Below, one piece after another: positions 27,901-36,607 of a stretch of 64,000 nt of DNA. The stretch comes from Nitrosomonas cryotolerans ATCC 49181 (GTDB lineage: Bacteria; Pseudomonadota; Gammaproteobacteria; Burkholderiales; Nitrosomonadaceae). The notes under the pieces were generated by a model that saw nothing but the letters and a program-made list of their open reading frames with translations, did no database searches and was not told the DNA's origin. Both the position numbers and the translations under genes were made by a program. The stretch's first letter is position 1. Every line of letters starts with the position of its first letter. The stretch is taken from positions 2,436,116 through 2,500,115 of the forward strand of contig NZ_FSRO01000001.1 in assembly GCF_900143275.1 (NCBI RefSeq), read 5' to 3'.

Positions 27901-28671
27901 TAATGCCTCGGTAGTTTCTCTGATTTCTCGCTCACCCGGAAGAAACACCAGTATATCTCCCGAGCCAATTTGCATCACTTCAGCTATCGCATCAAGAATG
28001 GCCTGCTGGCTATCCGAGTCTTCATCATCTTCAGCAGTAACAGGGCGATAATGCACGGCTACCGGATACATCCGCCCAGTCACTTCAATTACTGACGCAT
28101 CATTAAAATGTCTGGAAAAACGTTGTGCATCAATCGTTGCGGAAGTTACGATAAGTTTTAAATCCGGGCGCCTCAACAATAACTGCTTAAGATATCCAAG
28201 CAGAAAATCAATATTCAAGCTACGCTCATGCGCCTCATCAATGATCAAAGTGTCATAAGCCTGTAGCAGAGGATCGCTTTGCGTTTCAGCCAGCAAAATC
28301 CCATCCGTCATGAGTTTAATATACGTATTCGCACTGACTTTATCGGAGAACCGTACCTTATAACCAACAGTATGACCAAGCGGGCTATTCAGTTCAGCAG
28401 CAATTCGCTTTGCTACCGTACGGGCTGCAATACGCCGTGGCTGCGTATGGCCGATTAGTCCCGTAACACCTCGCTTGAGCTCAAGACAGATTTTCGGTAA
28501 TTGTGTTGTCTTACCTGAACCTGTTTCTCCACAAACAATAACCACCTGATTTTCTTTAATCGCATCCATTATCTCCTGTCGGCGCACAATTACCGGAAGA
28601 TCTTCTGGATAGGTCGGCTTGGGAAGGTTAACAAGACGTCGCGTTAAATCTGCGGGATGAATTTTTTTCAT
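24904..28671 (-). CDS. hrpA: ATP-dependent RNA helicase HrpA
   Basis: HrpA is a DEAH-box RNA helicase; in E. coli it rescues stalled ribosomes and processes some mRNAs. The 1255-aa protein shows Walker A GETGSGKTTQLPKIC, DEAHERSLNIDFLLG, SATIDAQRFS, the 3' helicase motifs (LPGEREIRE, TNVAETSLTVPGIRYVID, QRAGRCGRIASGVC), then HA2/OB domains and the long C-terminal DUF3418 region that distinguishes HrpA from shorter homologues. Length is close to the E. coli protein (1300). The ATG at 28671 is only 16 bp from an 89-bp repeat copy, so this repeat lies in its promoter or 5' leader. Confidence 0.96.
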   Translation of the reverse strand: MKKIHPADLTRRLVNLPKPTYPEDLPVIVRRQEIMDAIKENQVVIVCGETGSGKTTQLPKICLELKRGVTGLIGHTQPRRIAARTVAKRIAAELNSPLGHTVGYKVRFSDKVSANTYIKLMTDGILLAETQSDPLLQAYDTLIIDEAHERSLNIDFLLGYLKQLLLRRPDLKLIVTSATIDAQRFSRHFNDASVIEVTGRMYPVAVHYRPVTAEDDEDSDSQQAILDAIAEVMQIGSGDILVFLPGEREIRETTEALRKHHFGRMKLGPADISILPLFARLSFSEQERVFKTEAVRRIILATNVAETSLTVPGIRYVIDTGWARVNRYSYRNKVVQLQLEKISRASANQRAGRCGRIASGVCIRLYAEEDYLARVEFTDPEILRSSLAAVILRMKSLKIGDVESFPFIEPPSSRMIADGYRLLAELGAVDDNRQLTRIGWQLAKFPIDPRIARMILAAKDENSLNEVLIIASALSLQDPRDRPFERQDAADRAHQCFQDERSDFLSYLKLWVFFEELLRDKKSHRKLVAQCQEKFLSYRRMREWREIHAQLHGLVMDLGLKPNQVPADYVEIHRALLAGLLGNIGFKTEKESEYLGARGIKFSIFPGSVLKKGKSKWIVVAELIETTKLYGRCVAKIDPIWLEGIAGRLCKQHYSDPHWEKQPAQVIAYERVTLYGLPIVPKRQIHYGKINSQESREIFIRGALVAGEYVTPALFFEHNRKRISEIEELEHKARRQDVLVDEQAIFSFYDAIVPMEIYNGAGFEKWRKQAERENPQLLYLSRTYLMRHEADRVTEAQFPENMQLDGKDELPLSYRFEPGHVLDGVTVSVPLPLLNQLDAKQFDYLVPGLIREKITWHFKALPKQIRRYLIPLPESVTQFLQSLQVGVNASALSDLLATFVLRKTGTSVPVDAWTDKDLPIHLLMNFKVVDDAGEELAMSRNLVQLQAQLGQVAQLTFSQPDSGEQVSIERDNVMRWDFGDLPVEIIFTRMGKQLTGYPTLLDEEDSVAIRLLDTRDAAEESMRAGMRRLLCFELKDNLKYLDKKLSGLKQVTLQFTALISPDVLKQDMLTVIVDRAFIGEDVLPRSEHLFTVQKQRARARLPTVAEALIYLMQNIGNEYQSFRERLSGVGKNHQRLKSELSIQLENLIYPGFLGATQWERLQHFPRYLKGMSMRLDKFSLNPVRDERHESDIALLWKQYIQRLEKHREVGVNDASLAEFRWQIEELRISLFAQELKTPYPVSAKRLQRLWEKIRG

Positions 28672-28686
28672 GATACCAATTTAAGA

Positions 28687-28775
28687 GAGGTTTTTGCAAA
28701 AGCCCTCGCCAGAAGTTTTATACTATTGATTACAAAAGGTTAATTTTTAAACTATTGGGATTTTGCAAAGGTCTC
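28687..28775. repeat. 89-bp repeat family, copy D
   Basis: A complete copy from GAGGTTTTTGCAAAAGCCC to TTTTGCAAAGGTCTC, core CTATTGATTACAAAAGGTTA. The left end forms a near-perfect palindrome (GGTTTTTGCAAAAGCC). It lies just upstream of the hrpA start on the minus strand. Confidence 0.9.
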
Positions 28776-28917
28776 GAATCAATAATCCAGCACAACAAGT
28801 CAACAAGGGACACGGCGGGATATATTTGACGAGAAATAATCCAGCCGTTTAACGATTAAAGAGCCAGATCATTGCCTAGCCGAATATAAGTATATTTCTG
28901 CCAAACGGGATCTTTAT

Positions 28918-29517
28918 TTATTTCTGCATAACTGTATTAAATAACGTTGATTCCAACAAGGCGTCTAACCAATTAATTAAATAGTTGTAATTGGATGCAT
29001 AGAACCAGCCATGATCAACATGAGCAAACTGGCGAACAAATGGAAATATAGCCATATCGGGAAGTGTCGGGTGATTACCTATTAAATAGCAATGTTGACT
29101 CAAACGGGTATTCAGTGCCATCAAAAATCTCTCTGCTTGCTCGCGATAATAGCTCACAGAGTTTTCTGGAAACCGGTCTGCGTACTTATAACGGTCAAGA
29201 AAATATTTAAAAGATCCGTCGTTCTGATCAATCAAGGATTTTGCTTCTGCAGACAGGCCACCACTTTTATCCATCCAGCTTTCTGGATCATGAATCGATA
29301 ACGCCCATTGCATGATGTCCAGACTTTCTTCAATAATACGTCCATCAGCAAGCTTCAGGACTGGTACAGTTCCTTTTGGAGAACAATCCAGCAATGCTTT
29401 AGGTTTGTTACGTAAACTGACTTCTTGCATATCTACTTCAACACCACTGATCTTGATTGCCAATCTGGCACGAATTGCATATGGGCAACGGCGAAATGTA
29501 TAAAGCAAAGGTTTCAT
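28918..29517 (-). CDS. Glutathione S-transferase family protein
   Basis: The 199-aa product has an N-terminal thioredoxin-fold domain with the CPYAIRARLAI motif, a cis-proline region (KGTVPVLKLADGRIIEESLDIMQWAL, in segments) that binds glutathione, and an all-helical C-terminal domain (PDMAIFPFVRQFAHVD). The N-terminal cysteine in RRCPYAIR is typical of the glutaredoxin-like/omega-type classes. Likely role is glutathione-dependent reduction or detoxification, but the substrate cannot be told from sequence. It is a lone gene between hrpA and the UDP-sugar genes with no partner. Confidence 0.9.
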   Translation of the reverse strand: MKPLLYTFRRCPYAIRARLAIKISGVEVDMQEVSLRNKPKALLDCSPKGTVPVLKLADGRIIEESLDIMQWALSIHDPESWMDKSGGLSAEAKSLIDQNDGSFKYFLDRYKYADRFPENSVSYYREQAERFLMALNTRLSQHCYLIGNHPTLPDMAIFPFVRQFAHVDHGWFYASNYNYLINWLDALLESTLFNTVMQK

Positions 29518-29967
29518 GATGAAATTATAGATTAATATAAAGCTTATGCTGAAGCTCGATTTTATTCTTCATTTGTTTCGAAACATTCTGACTCATTAAT
29601 TTACAAACAGCGCGATTGCCTGTGGCTTGTGTACAGAAGACGTATCCAGCTTCACTATAAACTACACAGCAGTGAAATTTCGTTTTCTGAAATATAACCC
29701 TCCACCTTAGCCGGCTTGCTCATGAGAATAAAAATAGTTTTTCGGAAAACTAACTGGCGATGACTCTTGCCAAAGGGATGAATACCAAAGTAACCATAAG
29801 TCCCGGAAATCGGTAAGGCATCCCTGAATATAGTCAGGCAACGCTCCAAAACATCCAGAATAATTCCAACAATACCCCGAGTATAAAAAGGTAAAAAGCC
29901 AGTTAGAGTGCCAATGACCCTAAACGAACCCCATTCCCAAAGCTAAATACAAGCAAGCATGCAGGAT
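29518..29967. other. Intergenic space with a possible decayed membrane-protein frame
   Basis: No intact gene is supported. On the minus strand, about 29920 down to 29750, one frame reads hydrophobic, membrane-like residues (VIGTLTGFLPFILGVLLEL, then FWMFWSVA, stop, LYSGMPYRFPGLMVTLVFI) interrupted by a stop codon. This may be a relic of a small membrane protein. No family is recognised and the claim is weak. A competing minus-strand frame at 29655-29849 shows no family features. Confidence 0.3.
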
Positions 29968-30996
29968 CTATGAAAGATTAGCAGTATACCAATCCATAGC
30001 ATGCTTAAGCCCGTCATCAATGGGATGGGTCGGTTCAAAACCCAGTAAATCCTGAGCCTTGATAATACTGGCTTGAGAATGACGAACATCGCCCTCTCGG
30101 AAAGCAACATATTCGGGCCGATGATCACGAAGGTGAGGAAAGCGCTCAATCAATATTGAACGCATCATTTCATAAAGCTGATTCAGTGTCGTACGTTCAC
30201 TGAGCGCCACATTATAGATTTGGTTAACCGATTCCGAGTCATCAGCCAATGCTGCAAGCAAATTAGCCTGGACCACGTTATCAATAAAACAAAAATCCCG
30301 GCTGGTTTCACCATCCCCATTAATATACAATGTTTTATTTTTTATCAGTGCTGCAATCCATTGTGGGATTACGGCAGCGTAAGCACCATTTGGATCCTGC
30401 CTTGGGCCAAATACATTAAAATAACGTAATCCGATAGATTCAGTGCCATAACAACGTGTAAATACATTTGCATAAAGTTCATTAGCATATTTGGTCACTG
30501 CATACGGGGAAAGCGGCTGTCCAATCACCGATTCTACCTTCGGTAAATCAGGATGATCACCATAAGTTGAGCTGGATGCAGCATAAACAAAGCGTTTCAC
30601 TGAAGCATTCCGAGAGGCTACCAGCATATTCAGAAATCCGGAAATATTATTTTCATGCGTTAAAATTGGGTCTTCAATTGAACGCGGAACAGATCCCAGG
30701 GCAGCTTGATGTAGCACGAGGTCAACATTTTGACAGGCCTTGTTACAATCCTCCAAATGACGAATATCCCCTTTCAAAAAACTAAAATTAGCCCAGGCGG
30801 CCGCCCCAACCAGACTTTCAACCTGATCCAGATTATATTGATAGCCCGTTGAAAAATTATCTAACCCAATCACTCTCTGATTCAGCTTCAACAGCGTTTC
30901 TAACAAATTAGATCCAATAAAACCAGCAACACCGGTGATTAACCAACAATACTGATTTTCACTCAGGTGTCGTTGAATATTTTGATATCGTGTCAT
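29968..30996 (-). CDS. UDP-N-acetylglucosamine 4-epimerase (WbpP/TviC-like)
   Basis: An extended short-chain dehydrogenase fold: NAD-binding [14 protein letters not shown] near the N-terminus and the catalytic SSS...[11 protein letters not shown] (Ser and Tyr-x3-Lys). Residues [36 protein letters not shown] and [14 protein letters not shown] are the pattern of WbpP/TviC-type 4-epimerases that act on N-acetylated UDP-hexoses. The 342-aa length fits. It starts 27 bp after the UDP-sugar dehydrogenase stop and forms an operon with it; in Vi-antigen and related loci this same pair makes UDP-GalNAcA. Product would enter a surface polysaccharide. Confidence 0.88.
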   Translation of the reverse strand: MTRYQNIQRHLSENQYCWLITGVAGFIGSNLLETLLKLNQRVIGLDNFSTGYQYNLDQVESLVGAAAWANFSFLKGDIRHLEDCNKACQNVDLVLHQAALGSVPRSIEDPILTHENNISGFLNMLVASRNASVKRFVYAASSSTYGDHPDLPKVESVIGQPLSPYAVTKYANELYANVFTRCYGTESIGLRYFNVFGPRQDPNGAYAAVIPQWIAALIKNKTLYINGDGETSRDFCFIDNVVQANLLAALADDSESVNQIYNVALSERTTLNQLYEMMRSILIERFPHLRDHRPEYVAFREGDVRHSQASIIKAQDLLGFEPTHPIDDGLKHAMDWYTANLS

Positions 30997-31023
30997 ACTT
31001 AGCCAATTCCCGATAATATCAAA

Positions 31024-32304
31024 TTAGAGTCGCCAAACATTAAAACCTGCCGCACGAAATGCTGTCTGATCAAACTGTGACTTAACGTCAATGAAACAAC
31101 CATTTTGAACAAGCTTAGATTGGAGATCTGCAATAGTTTTCATGGTAAATTCCCGATGAGAAACCGCAACAATCATCGCTTCAGCCTGCGGAAGGCTTTC
31201 CCATGATTCAATTTCCATCGTGTACTCATGTAAGGCTTCTTTAAAATTTGCGACAGGGTCATGGATGTGAATTTCAACGCCATAATCCTGAAGCTCACGA
31301 ATCACGTCAATAACTTTAGAATTCCTTAAATCCGGGCAATTTTCCTTAAAAGTCAGTCCAAGTATATTGACTTTAGCTCCCAGAACATTGAAACCAGCCT
31401 TGATAATTTGCTTGATCGTTTGCTCTGCAATAAACTTTGCCATGTTGTCATTAATACGGCGTCCGGCTAATATTACCTGAGGAATATAACCGACCATTTC
31501 TGCTTTATGCGTTAAGTAATAGGGATCTACCCCGATACAGTGTCCACCGACCAGACCGGGACGGAAAGGAAGAAAATTCCATTTAGTCCCCGCCGCCTCT
31601 AAAATTTCTAATGTATCAATTCCCAGCTTATCAAAAATAATCGCTAACTCATTCATCAGCGCAATATTTAAATCACGCTGCGTATTCTCAATCACTTTGG
31701 CGGCTTCCGCAACCTTGATACTGGATGCACGGTATACTCCAGCAGTCACAATGCGCTCATATAGTCGTGCTATCTTCTCTAATGTATCTTCACTGTCGCC
31801 TGCCACAACCTTAAGAATAGTAGTCAAAGTATGTTGTTTATCACCAGGATTAATCCGCTCCGGCGAATAGCCCACGTGAAAATCTTCCTTCCATGTCATG
31901 CCTGAGCACCGTTCCAATACCGGAATACAAATTTCCTCCGTCACCCCAGGATATACGGTGGATTCGTAGACAATAATAGCACCCCGTTTCATATTTTCAC
32001 CAACACTCTCACTTGCACTAATCAGTGCTTTAAAATCAGGTTGATGGGAAAGATCCACAGGTGTAGGTACCGCAACAATAATATAGTCCGCCTGAGATAA
32101 TGCAGTTGGGCTAGACGTCACAACCAGCTTGCTTGCTTGCTGTAAATCCGCCGATGCAACCTCACCGGTTGGATCGATATACCGCTGATAGCTCTCGACC
32201 TTACTAATAGAAAAATCGTAACCGATTGTTTGCTGTTTCTTTCCAAATTCAACTGCAAGAGGCAGCCCCACATAACCCAATCCAACAACTGCGACTGTAT
32301 CCAT
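31024..32304 (-). CDS. UDP-N-acetyl-hexosamine 6-dehydrogenase (WbpO/TviB-like)
   Basis: A UDP-sugar dehydrogenase that oxidises C6 of a UDP-hexose twice to a uronic acid using NAD. The 426-aa protein has the Rossmann motif VAVVGLGYVGLPLAVEFG, the middle-domain signature (EAAKVIENTQRDLNIALMNE) and the catalytic cysteine in GLVGGHCIGVDPYYLT. Details such as FHVGYSPERINPGD and the 426-aa length favour the WbpO/TviB group acting on UDP-GlcNAc or UDP-GalNAc rather than UDP-glucose. It is first in a two-gene operon with the 4-epimerase and is divergent from the exopolysaccharide lipoprotein gene prsT. Confidence 0.9.
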   Translation of the reverse strand: MDTVAVVGLGYVGLPLAVEFGKKQQTIGYDFSISKVESYQRYIDPTGEVASADLQQASKLVVTSSPTALSQADYIIVAVPTPVDLSHQPDFKALISASESVGENMKRGAIIVYESTVYPGVTEEICIPVLERCSGMTWKEDFHVGYSPERINPGDKQHTLTTILKVVAGDSEDTLEKIARLYERIVTAGVYRASSIKVAEAAKVIENTQRDLNIALMNELAIIFDKLGIDTLEILEAAGTKWNFLPFRPGLVGGHCIGVDPYYLTHKAEMVGYIPQVILAGRRINDNMAKFIAEQTIKQIIKAGFNVLGAKVNILGLTFKENCPDLRNSKVIDVIRELQDYGVEIHIHDPVANFKEALHEYTMEIESWESLPQAEAMIVAVSHREFTMKTIADLQSKLVQNGCFIDVKSQFDQTAFRAAGFNVWRL

Positions 32305-32623
32305 ATCTATTTGTTTTCTCCACTAATTTTTCGTATACATTTCCACAAACACACTTTTTAATATAAATTCGAAACGATATCAATGGATACTGTACTGAAG
32401 AACAGCGCTCGCGCTGACTCTATCGACTTACCATTGCCAAGATAGCTGATTATTGATAATTAGCGTGTTATTAAGCAATGATATCTAAAATAAAATATCA
32501 CTTTTATGTGCTATAAATAACAGAGTTATCGAAAAAAAGATAGATAATGACACTCATAAGTGCTGGAATTATCTGAATCGAATCTATAAAGTTCATAGCA
32601 TAGACAAAAAGAGAGGTATTTAC
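32305..32623. other. Divergent promoter region between the UDP-sugar operon and prsT
   Basis: An AT-rich 319-bp space between divergent genes. It must hold both promoters; I see no clear repeat or gene. The prsT ribosome site (AGAGAGG) lies eight to fourteen bases before its ATG. Confidence 0.5.
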
Positions 32624-35416
32624 ATGCGTAGCATCAACATTAGCATTTTTAGAAAAAATTTATTCACTATTTTGATTCCGATTCTACTCATTAGTGGAAG
32701 TCTAGTCGCCTGTAGTGAGGCCAAGGATACCCAAGTACTAATCTCAGAAGCCACACAATACCAACAGAGTGGAAACGATAAAGCAGCCATTATTCAGCTT
32801 AAAAATGCTTTGCAACAAGATCCCGATAATTCAGAGGCACGCTATCTTCTCGGCACTATCTATAACCAGACAGGTGATCATAAAGCAGCAGAAAAGGAAT
32901 TAAGTAGAGCGCTGAGACTCGGAAGCGATCCTGGCAAGGTATTACCTGACTTGGGCAAAGTATTATTTAATCTTGGTGAATTCCAGCAATTACTGGATAA
33001 AACAGAAATGCTTTCAGCCACGAACAATCCAACCGAATTATTACTATTGCGTGGCAATGCATTTCTGGCATTAGGTAAATATCAGGATGCCAGGAATGTC
33101 TTTGAACAGATACTTAAAAAAGAACCCGACTCTCCCGGTGCGTTAATCGGACTCGCTAATTATTCGCTTTCTGAGAAAAATCCAGAGATGACGATAAAAT
33201 TTTCTGAACAGGCGATAACCAAGAATCCGGATAACGCGGATGCCTGGTTTTTCAAAGCTGATTTATTACGTGCTCAAGGCAAAATCGAACAAGCCTTGGC
33301 AGCTTATAATCAGGTTATTCAATTAGAACCTGGCTATTTCTCAGCTTATATTAACCGGGCCATCATAGAAATCGGTACAAGAGAATTTGATGCGGCAGCA
33401 AAAAGCATTGATGCGGCACGCAAGATATCATCCAATGCATTATCGGTCATTTATACTCAAGCACTTCTGGATTTTAGCCAGGGAAGGCAATCTGATGCAC
33501 TCGCATCAACACAACAAATTCTCAATGTCGCACCAGAACATTTACCCAGTATATTGCTTGCCGGCGCCGCGCAATTCTCCTTAGGATCGTTATTACAGGC
33601 AGAACAGTATCTAGAAAAATACTTAAAAAGAATTCCGGGTAATCTATATGCACGCAAATTAATGGTAGCTATCCTACTAAAAAGCAACCAAACACAGCAA
33701 GCAATTAATATTCTGACCCCAACACTTGATATCGTGCAGGAGGATCCTCAATTATTAGCTCTGGCTGGAGAAGCCTATATGCAGGCCAAAGATTTTACAA
33801 AAGCGACCGCATACCTCGAAAAGGCAAATGAACTTGCACCGGATAATGCAACACTCCACACTGCCCTCGGTATGAGTAAATTAGCGCTGGGAGATAGTAA
33901 TCACGCTATTGCAGAACTGGAACTCGCAAAGAATTTAGATACAGCCTCTCCCAGAGCCGCTATTCTGCTGACTCTAACCCACCTTCGCTTAAAAGAATTT
34001 GATAAAGCCTTATCTACAGTAAAAGTACTTGAAAAAGAGGAGCCCGATAATCCTCTTTATAAAAATCTAAAGGGGGGCATTTATTTAGGTAAGCAAGACT
34101 TCTCCAATGCACGCATCAGCTTTAATCGGGCACTCTCAATTCAATCGGATTATTTCCCTGCAATCAAAAATCTAGCACGACTAGATATTCAGGAAAAGAA
34201 TCCGGATGCTGCCAAGAAACGTTTTGAAGCGATTCTAAAAAAGGATGAAAAAAATATCCAGGCCATGAATGCATTAGCTGACCTTGCTCAGTCCCAGGGT
34301 AACATTAACGAGGCAACGAACTGGCTGGAATTAGCAAGCAGCAAGAATCCGAATGCTATGGAACCGGCTATACAACTTGCCACACATTATCTACACCTAG
34401 GTGAAAAGAAAAAATCACTTACCCTTGCCCAGAAATTGTATGGGACTTATCCAAACCAGCCGAGTGTCTTGGAAACTCTGGGACAGGCACAATTTGCCAA
34501 TGGTAATCAGTCTGCAGCACTAGAAAGCTACGAAAGGCTCGCTGTCAATTTACCAAAGTCTGCTGCTGCTCAGCTAAAGATAGCCACTATTCACGCTGCT
34601 ATGCAGAATCAATCGGCCGCTTCAATTGCCCTGAAAAAAGCTTTAAAAATGCAACCCGATTATCTGGATGCGCAGGTGCTGCAATTTAGACTTGCTGTGC
34701 AGAATAAAAATGAAAATGAAGCATTCAGCATATCCCAGAAAATACAGAAAGAGCATAATCAGCTGCCTATCGGCTATATACTCGAAGGTGACTTGCTAAT
34801 GGGACAGAAAAAACCTGAGCGTGCTTTGAAGGCATATGAACAGGCATTTCTTATCGCCCCAAGCAGTCCATTAATCGTCAAACTACACGCAACATTAAGT
34901 CAAACAGGGAAAGAAAAGGAAGCCAATTCCAGACTAAACCAATGGTTAAATAAATATCCAGGTGATTCAATTGCTCGTTTATATCTCGCAGAAAATTATC
35001 TGGAAAAGCAACAATTTGATGCAGCGGTTCAGGAATATCAATCTATTCTAAAACAATACCCAGAGCATACATCAACACTCAATAATTTAGCATGGCTCTA
35101 TCAGCAGGAAAAGGATCCTCGCGCACTAGCATATGCAGAGAGAGCCTATAAGCAAGCCCCTAATTCACCTGCGATTCTAGATACTCTAGGATGGATTCTG
35201 GTAGGAGAAGGAAATATAACTCGGGCTTTACCGCTCTTAGAAAAAGCAGCTTTTCTGGCACCAGAAGCAAGCGAGATTCAATATCATCATGCATTCGGAT
35301 TAGTAAAGTCAGGCGATAGAACTAAGGCGCGGGACATTCTCGAAAAATTACTGGTTTCAGACAAGAATTTTCCAAGGTTTAATGATGCTCAGGCATTATT
35401 AAAACAGGTTCAATAA
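32624..35416 (+). CDS. prsT: PEP-CTERM system TPR-repeat lipoprotein PrsT
   Basis: PrsT is a large TPR lipoprotein that accompanies exopolysaccharide biosynthesis in bacteria with the PEP-CTERM/exosortase system. The 930-aa product has a lipoprotein signal ending in LVAC (Cys 30) and then tetratricopeptide repeats all the way to the C-terminus (for example QQSGNDKAAIIQLKNALQQD, then PDNSEARYLLGTIYNQTGDH). The TPR solenoid is likely a periplasmic assembly scaffold. Its neighbours on the other strand make a UDP-uronic acid, consistent with a polysaccharide role. A PEP-CTERM protein fragment lies at 2 kb. The exosortase and other exopolysaccharide genes are not in this window. Confidence 0.9.
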   Translation: MRSINISIFRKNLFTILIPILLISGSLVACSEAKDTQVLISEATQYQQSGNDKAAIIQLKNALQQDPDNSEARYLLGTIYNQTGDHKAAEKELSRALRLGSDPGKVLPDLGKVLFNLGEFQQLLDKTEMLSATNNPTELLLLRGNAFLALGKYQDARNVFEQILKKEPDSPGALIGLANYSLSEKNPEMTIKFSEQAITKNPDNADAWFFKADLLRAQGKIEQALAAYNQVIQLEPGYFSAYINRAIIEIGTREFDAAAKSIDAARKISSNALSVIYTQALLDFSQGRQSDALASTQQILNVAPEHLPSILLAGAAQFSLGSLLQAEQYLEKYLKRIPGNLYARKLMVAILLKSNQTQQAINILTPTLDIVQEDPQLLALAGEAYMQAKDFTKATAYLEKANELAPDNATLHTALGMSKLALGDSNHAIAELELAKNLDTASPRAAILLTLTHLRLKEFDKALSTVKVLEKEEPDNPLYKNLKGGIYLGKQDFSNARISFNRALSIQSDYFPAIKNLARLDIQEKNPDAAKKRFEAILKKDEKNIQAMNALADLAQSQGNINEATNWLELASSKNPNAMEPAIQLATHYLHLGEKKKSLTLAQKLYGTYPNQPSVLETLGQAQFANGNQSAALESYERLAVNLPKSAAAQLKIATIHAAMQNQSAASIALKKALKMQPDYLDAQVLQFRLAVQNKNENEAFSISQKIQKEHNQLPIGYILEGDLLMGQKKPERALKAYEQAFLIAPSSPLIVKLHATLSQTGKEKEANSRLNQWLNKYPGDSIARLYLAENYLEKQQFDAAVQEYQSILKQYPEHTSTLNNLAWLYQQEKDPRALAYAERAYKQAPNSPAILDTLGWILVGEGNITRALPLLEKAAFLAPEASEIQYHHAFGLVKSGDRTKARDILEKLLVSDKNFPRFNDAQALLKQVQ

Positions 35417-35459
35417 CGTACTAACATACCGATTAATATTATTACGCCATTCATTTAAC

Positions 35460-35498
35460 AACAGATGGGTTCCTGGGAACAGCAGGAGTCCATCTGTT
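35460..35498 (+). terminator. Hairpin after prsT
   Basis: AACAGATGG pairs with CCATCTGTT around a 21-base inner part that contains a smaller CCTG/CAGG hairpin, 43 bp after the prsT stop. No strong T-run follows. It sits between the convergent ends of prsT and ibaG. Confidence 0.5.
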
Positions 35499-35534
35499 GG
35501 GCTCAGACGTTATAAGTTCATAAATATCATTGCA

Positions 35535-35786
35535 TTAGTCATGCTGAATGTTTTCCGACCACTGTTCAGGTGTCAGCGTTTTCATTGACAATGCGTGAAT
35601 TTCTTGTTTCATTCTATCCCCAAGTGAAGTGTACACAAGCTGATGCTGTTGAATTACGCTTTTATCACGAAATTCGGCACTCACAATAACTGCATTGAAG
35701 TGGTGACCATCGTCTCCTTCCACTTTCACCAACTCACATGGCAAAGACGTTTCAATATAATGTTTAATATCTTCAGCTGTAATCAT
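35535..35786 (-). CDS. ibaG: BolA/IbaG family protein
   Basis: A small (83 aa) BolA-fold protein that pairs with monothiol glutaredoxins and handles [2Fe-2S] clusters. It has the expected core: a helix (ITAEDIKHYIETSLPCELVKVEG), then DDGHHFNAVIVSAEFRDKS and SLGDRMKQEIHALSMKTLT. The histidine in DGHHF and the lone cysteine in LPCEL are the ligands seen in IbaG-like members. It closes the mla gene cluster, the standard betaproteobacterial order (mla genes, ABC exporter, bolA-like, then often murA). murA is absent here, and prsT comes in on the other strand instead. Confidence 0.9.
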   Translation of the reverse strand: MITAEDIKHYIETSLPCELVKVEGDDGHHFNAVIVSAEFRDKSVIQQHQLVYTSLGDRMKQEIHALSMKTLTPEQWSENIQHD

Positions 35787-35851
35787 TCAATCTCCTTCAT
35801 GCATAGACCTCTCAGCATGTTATTTTGATATACCAGTTTAAAAAGCAGAAC

Positions 35852-36607
35852 CTAATGTCGCAACTTATAGCCTGTTTTTAGTATTTGTATCGCCAGAGCC
35901 GATATCGCTACAAAACACGCTGTTACAATCATTAAACTAAAATAAGGTGAAATATCCGAGACACCAAAGAAACCATAGCGAAATCCATCGATCATATAGA
36001 AAAATGGGTTAAGATGCGATAAATGTTGCCAGACAGGTGGTAATGAATGAATCGTATAAAATACACCCGATAAAAATGTCAGCGGCATAATAATAAAGTT
36101 CTGGAAAGCGGCGAGCTGATCAAATTTTTCTGCCCAGATGCCGGCAATGACTCCTAATGCACCTAGCAAAGCGCTGCCCATTATCACAAACAATAGTATC
36201 CATAATGGCAAGTACAATGGGAGGTCAAAAAAAATTAAAGTTATTAAATAAACACCTGCGCCCACCATCAGGCCTCGCACGACCGACGCTAATATATATG
36301 CAAAGAATATCTCCCGATAAGATAAGGGTGACAACAAGACGAAAACAATGTTACCACTGATTTTTGATTGAATCAGGCTCGATGATGCGTTAGCAAAAGC
36401 ATTTTGTAGCACAGACATCATAATCAAACCAGGAATTAAAAATAGGGTATAAGCCACACCAGGATAAATCTCTACGCGTGCTTCTAGCACATGAAAAAAA
36501 ATTAATAGATACAGTAAGGTGGATACTATCGGCGCCAGTATCGTTTGGAAGCCGACTTTCCAAAAACGGAGCAGCTCTTTATTCAAGAGTGTGAAAAAAC
36601 CAATCAT
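35852..36607 (-). CDS. ABC-2 type transporter permease
   Basis: A 251-aa integral membrane protein with about six helices and the ABC-2 signature in the C-terminal half (PLTFLSGVFYTIHSLPPVWQ, then HLNPFFYMIDGFRYGFFG), as in YadH. It overlaps the 3' end of the ATPase gene by four bases and so forms a two-component exporter with it. Substrate cannot be told from sequence. In many betaproteobacteria this pair lies next to the Mla genes, which hints at envelope lipid or polymer export but does not prove it. Confidence 0.92.
   Translation of the reverse strand: MIGFFTLLNKELLRFWKVGFQTILAPIVSTLLYLLIFFHVLEARVEIYPGVAYTLFLIPGLIMMSVLQNAFANASSSLIQSKISGNIVFVLLSPLSYREIFFAYILASVVRGLMVGAGVYLITLIFFDLPLYLPLWILLFVIMGSALLGALGVIAGIWAEKFDQLAAFQNFIIMPLTFLSGVFYTIHSLPPVWQHLSHLNPFFYMIDGFRYGFFGVSDISPYFSLMIVTACFVAISALAIQILKTGYKLRH

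Noticed and set aside
29655..29849. 64-codon minus-strand frame downstream of the epimerase
   Set aside because: No family features; it overlaps a hydrophobic relic in another frame, and neither is convincing as an intact gene.
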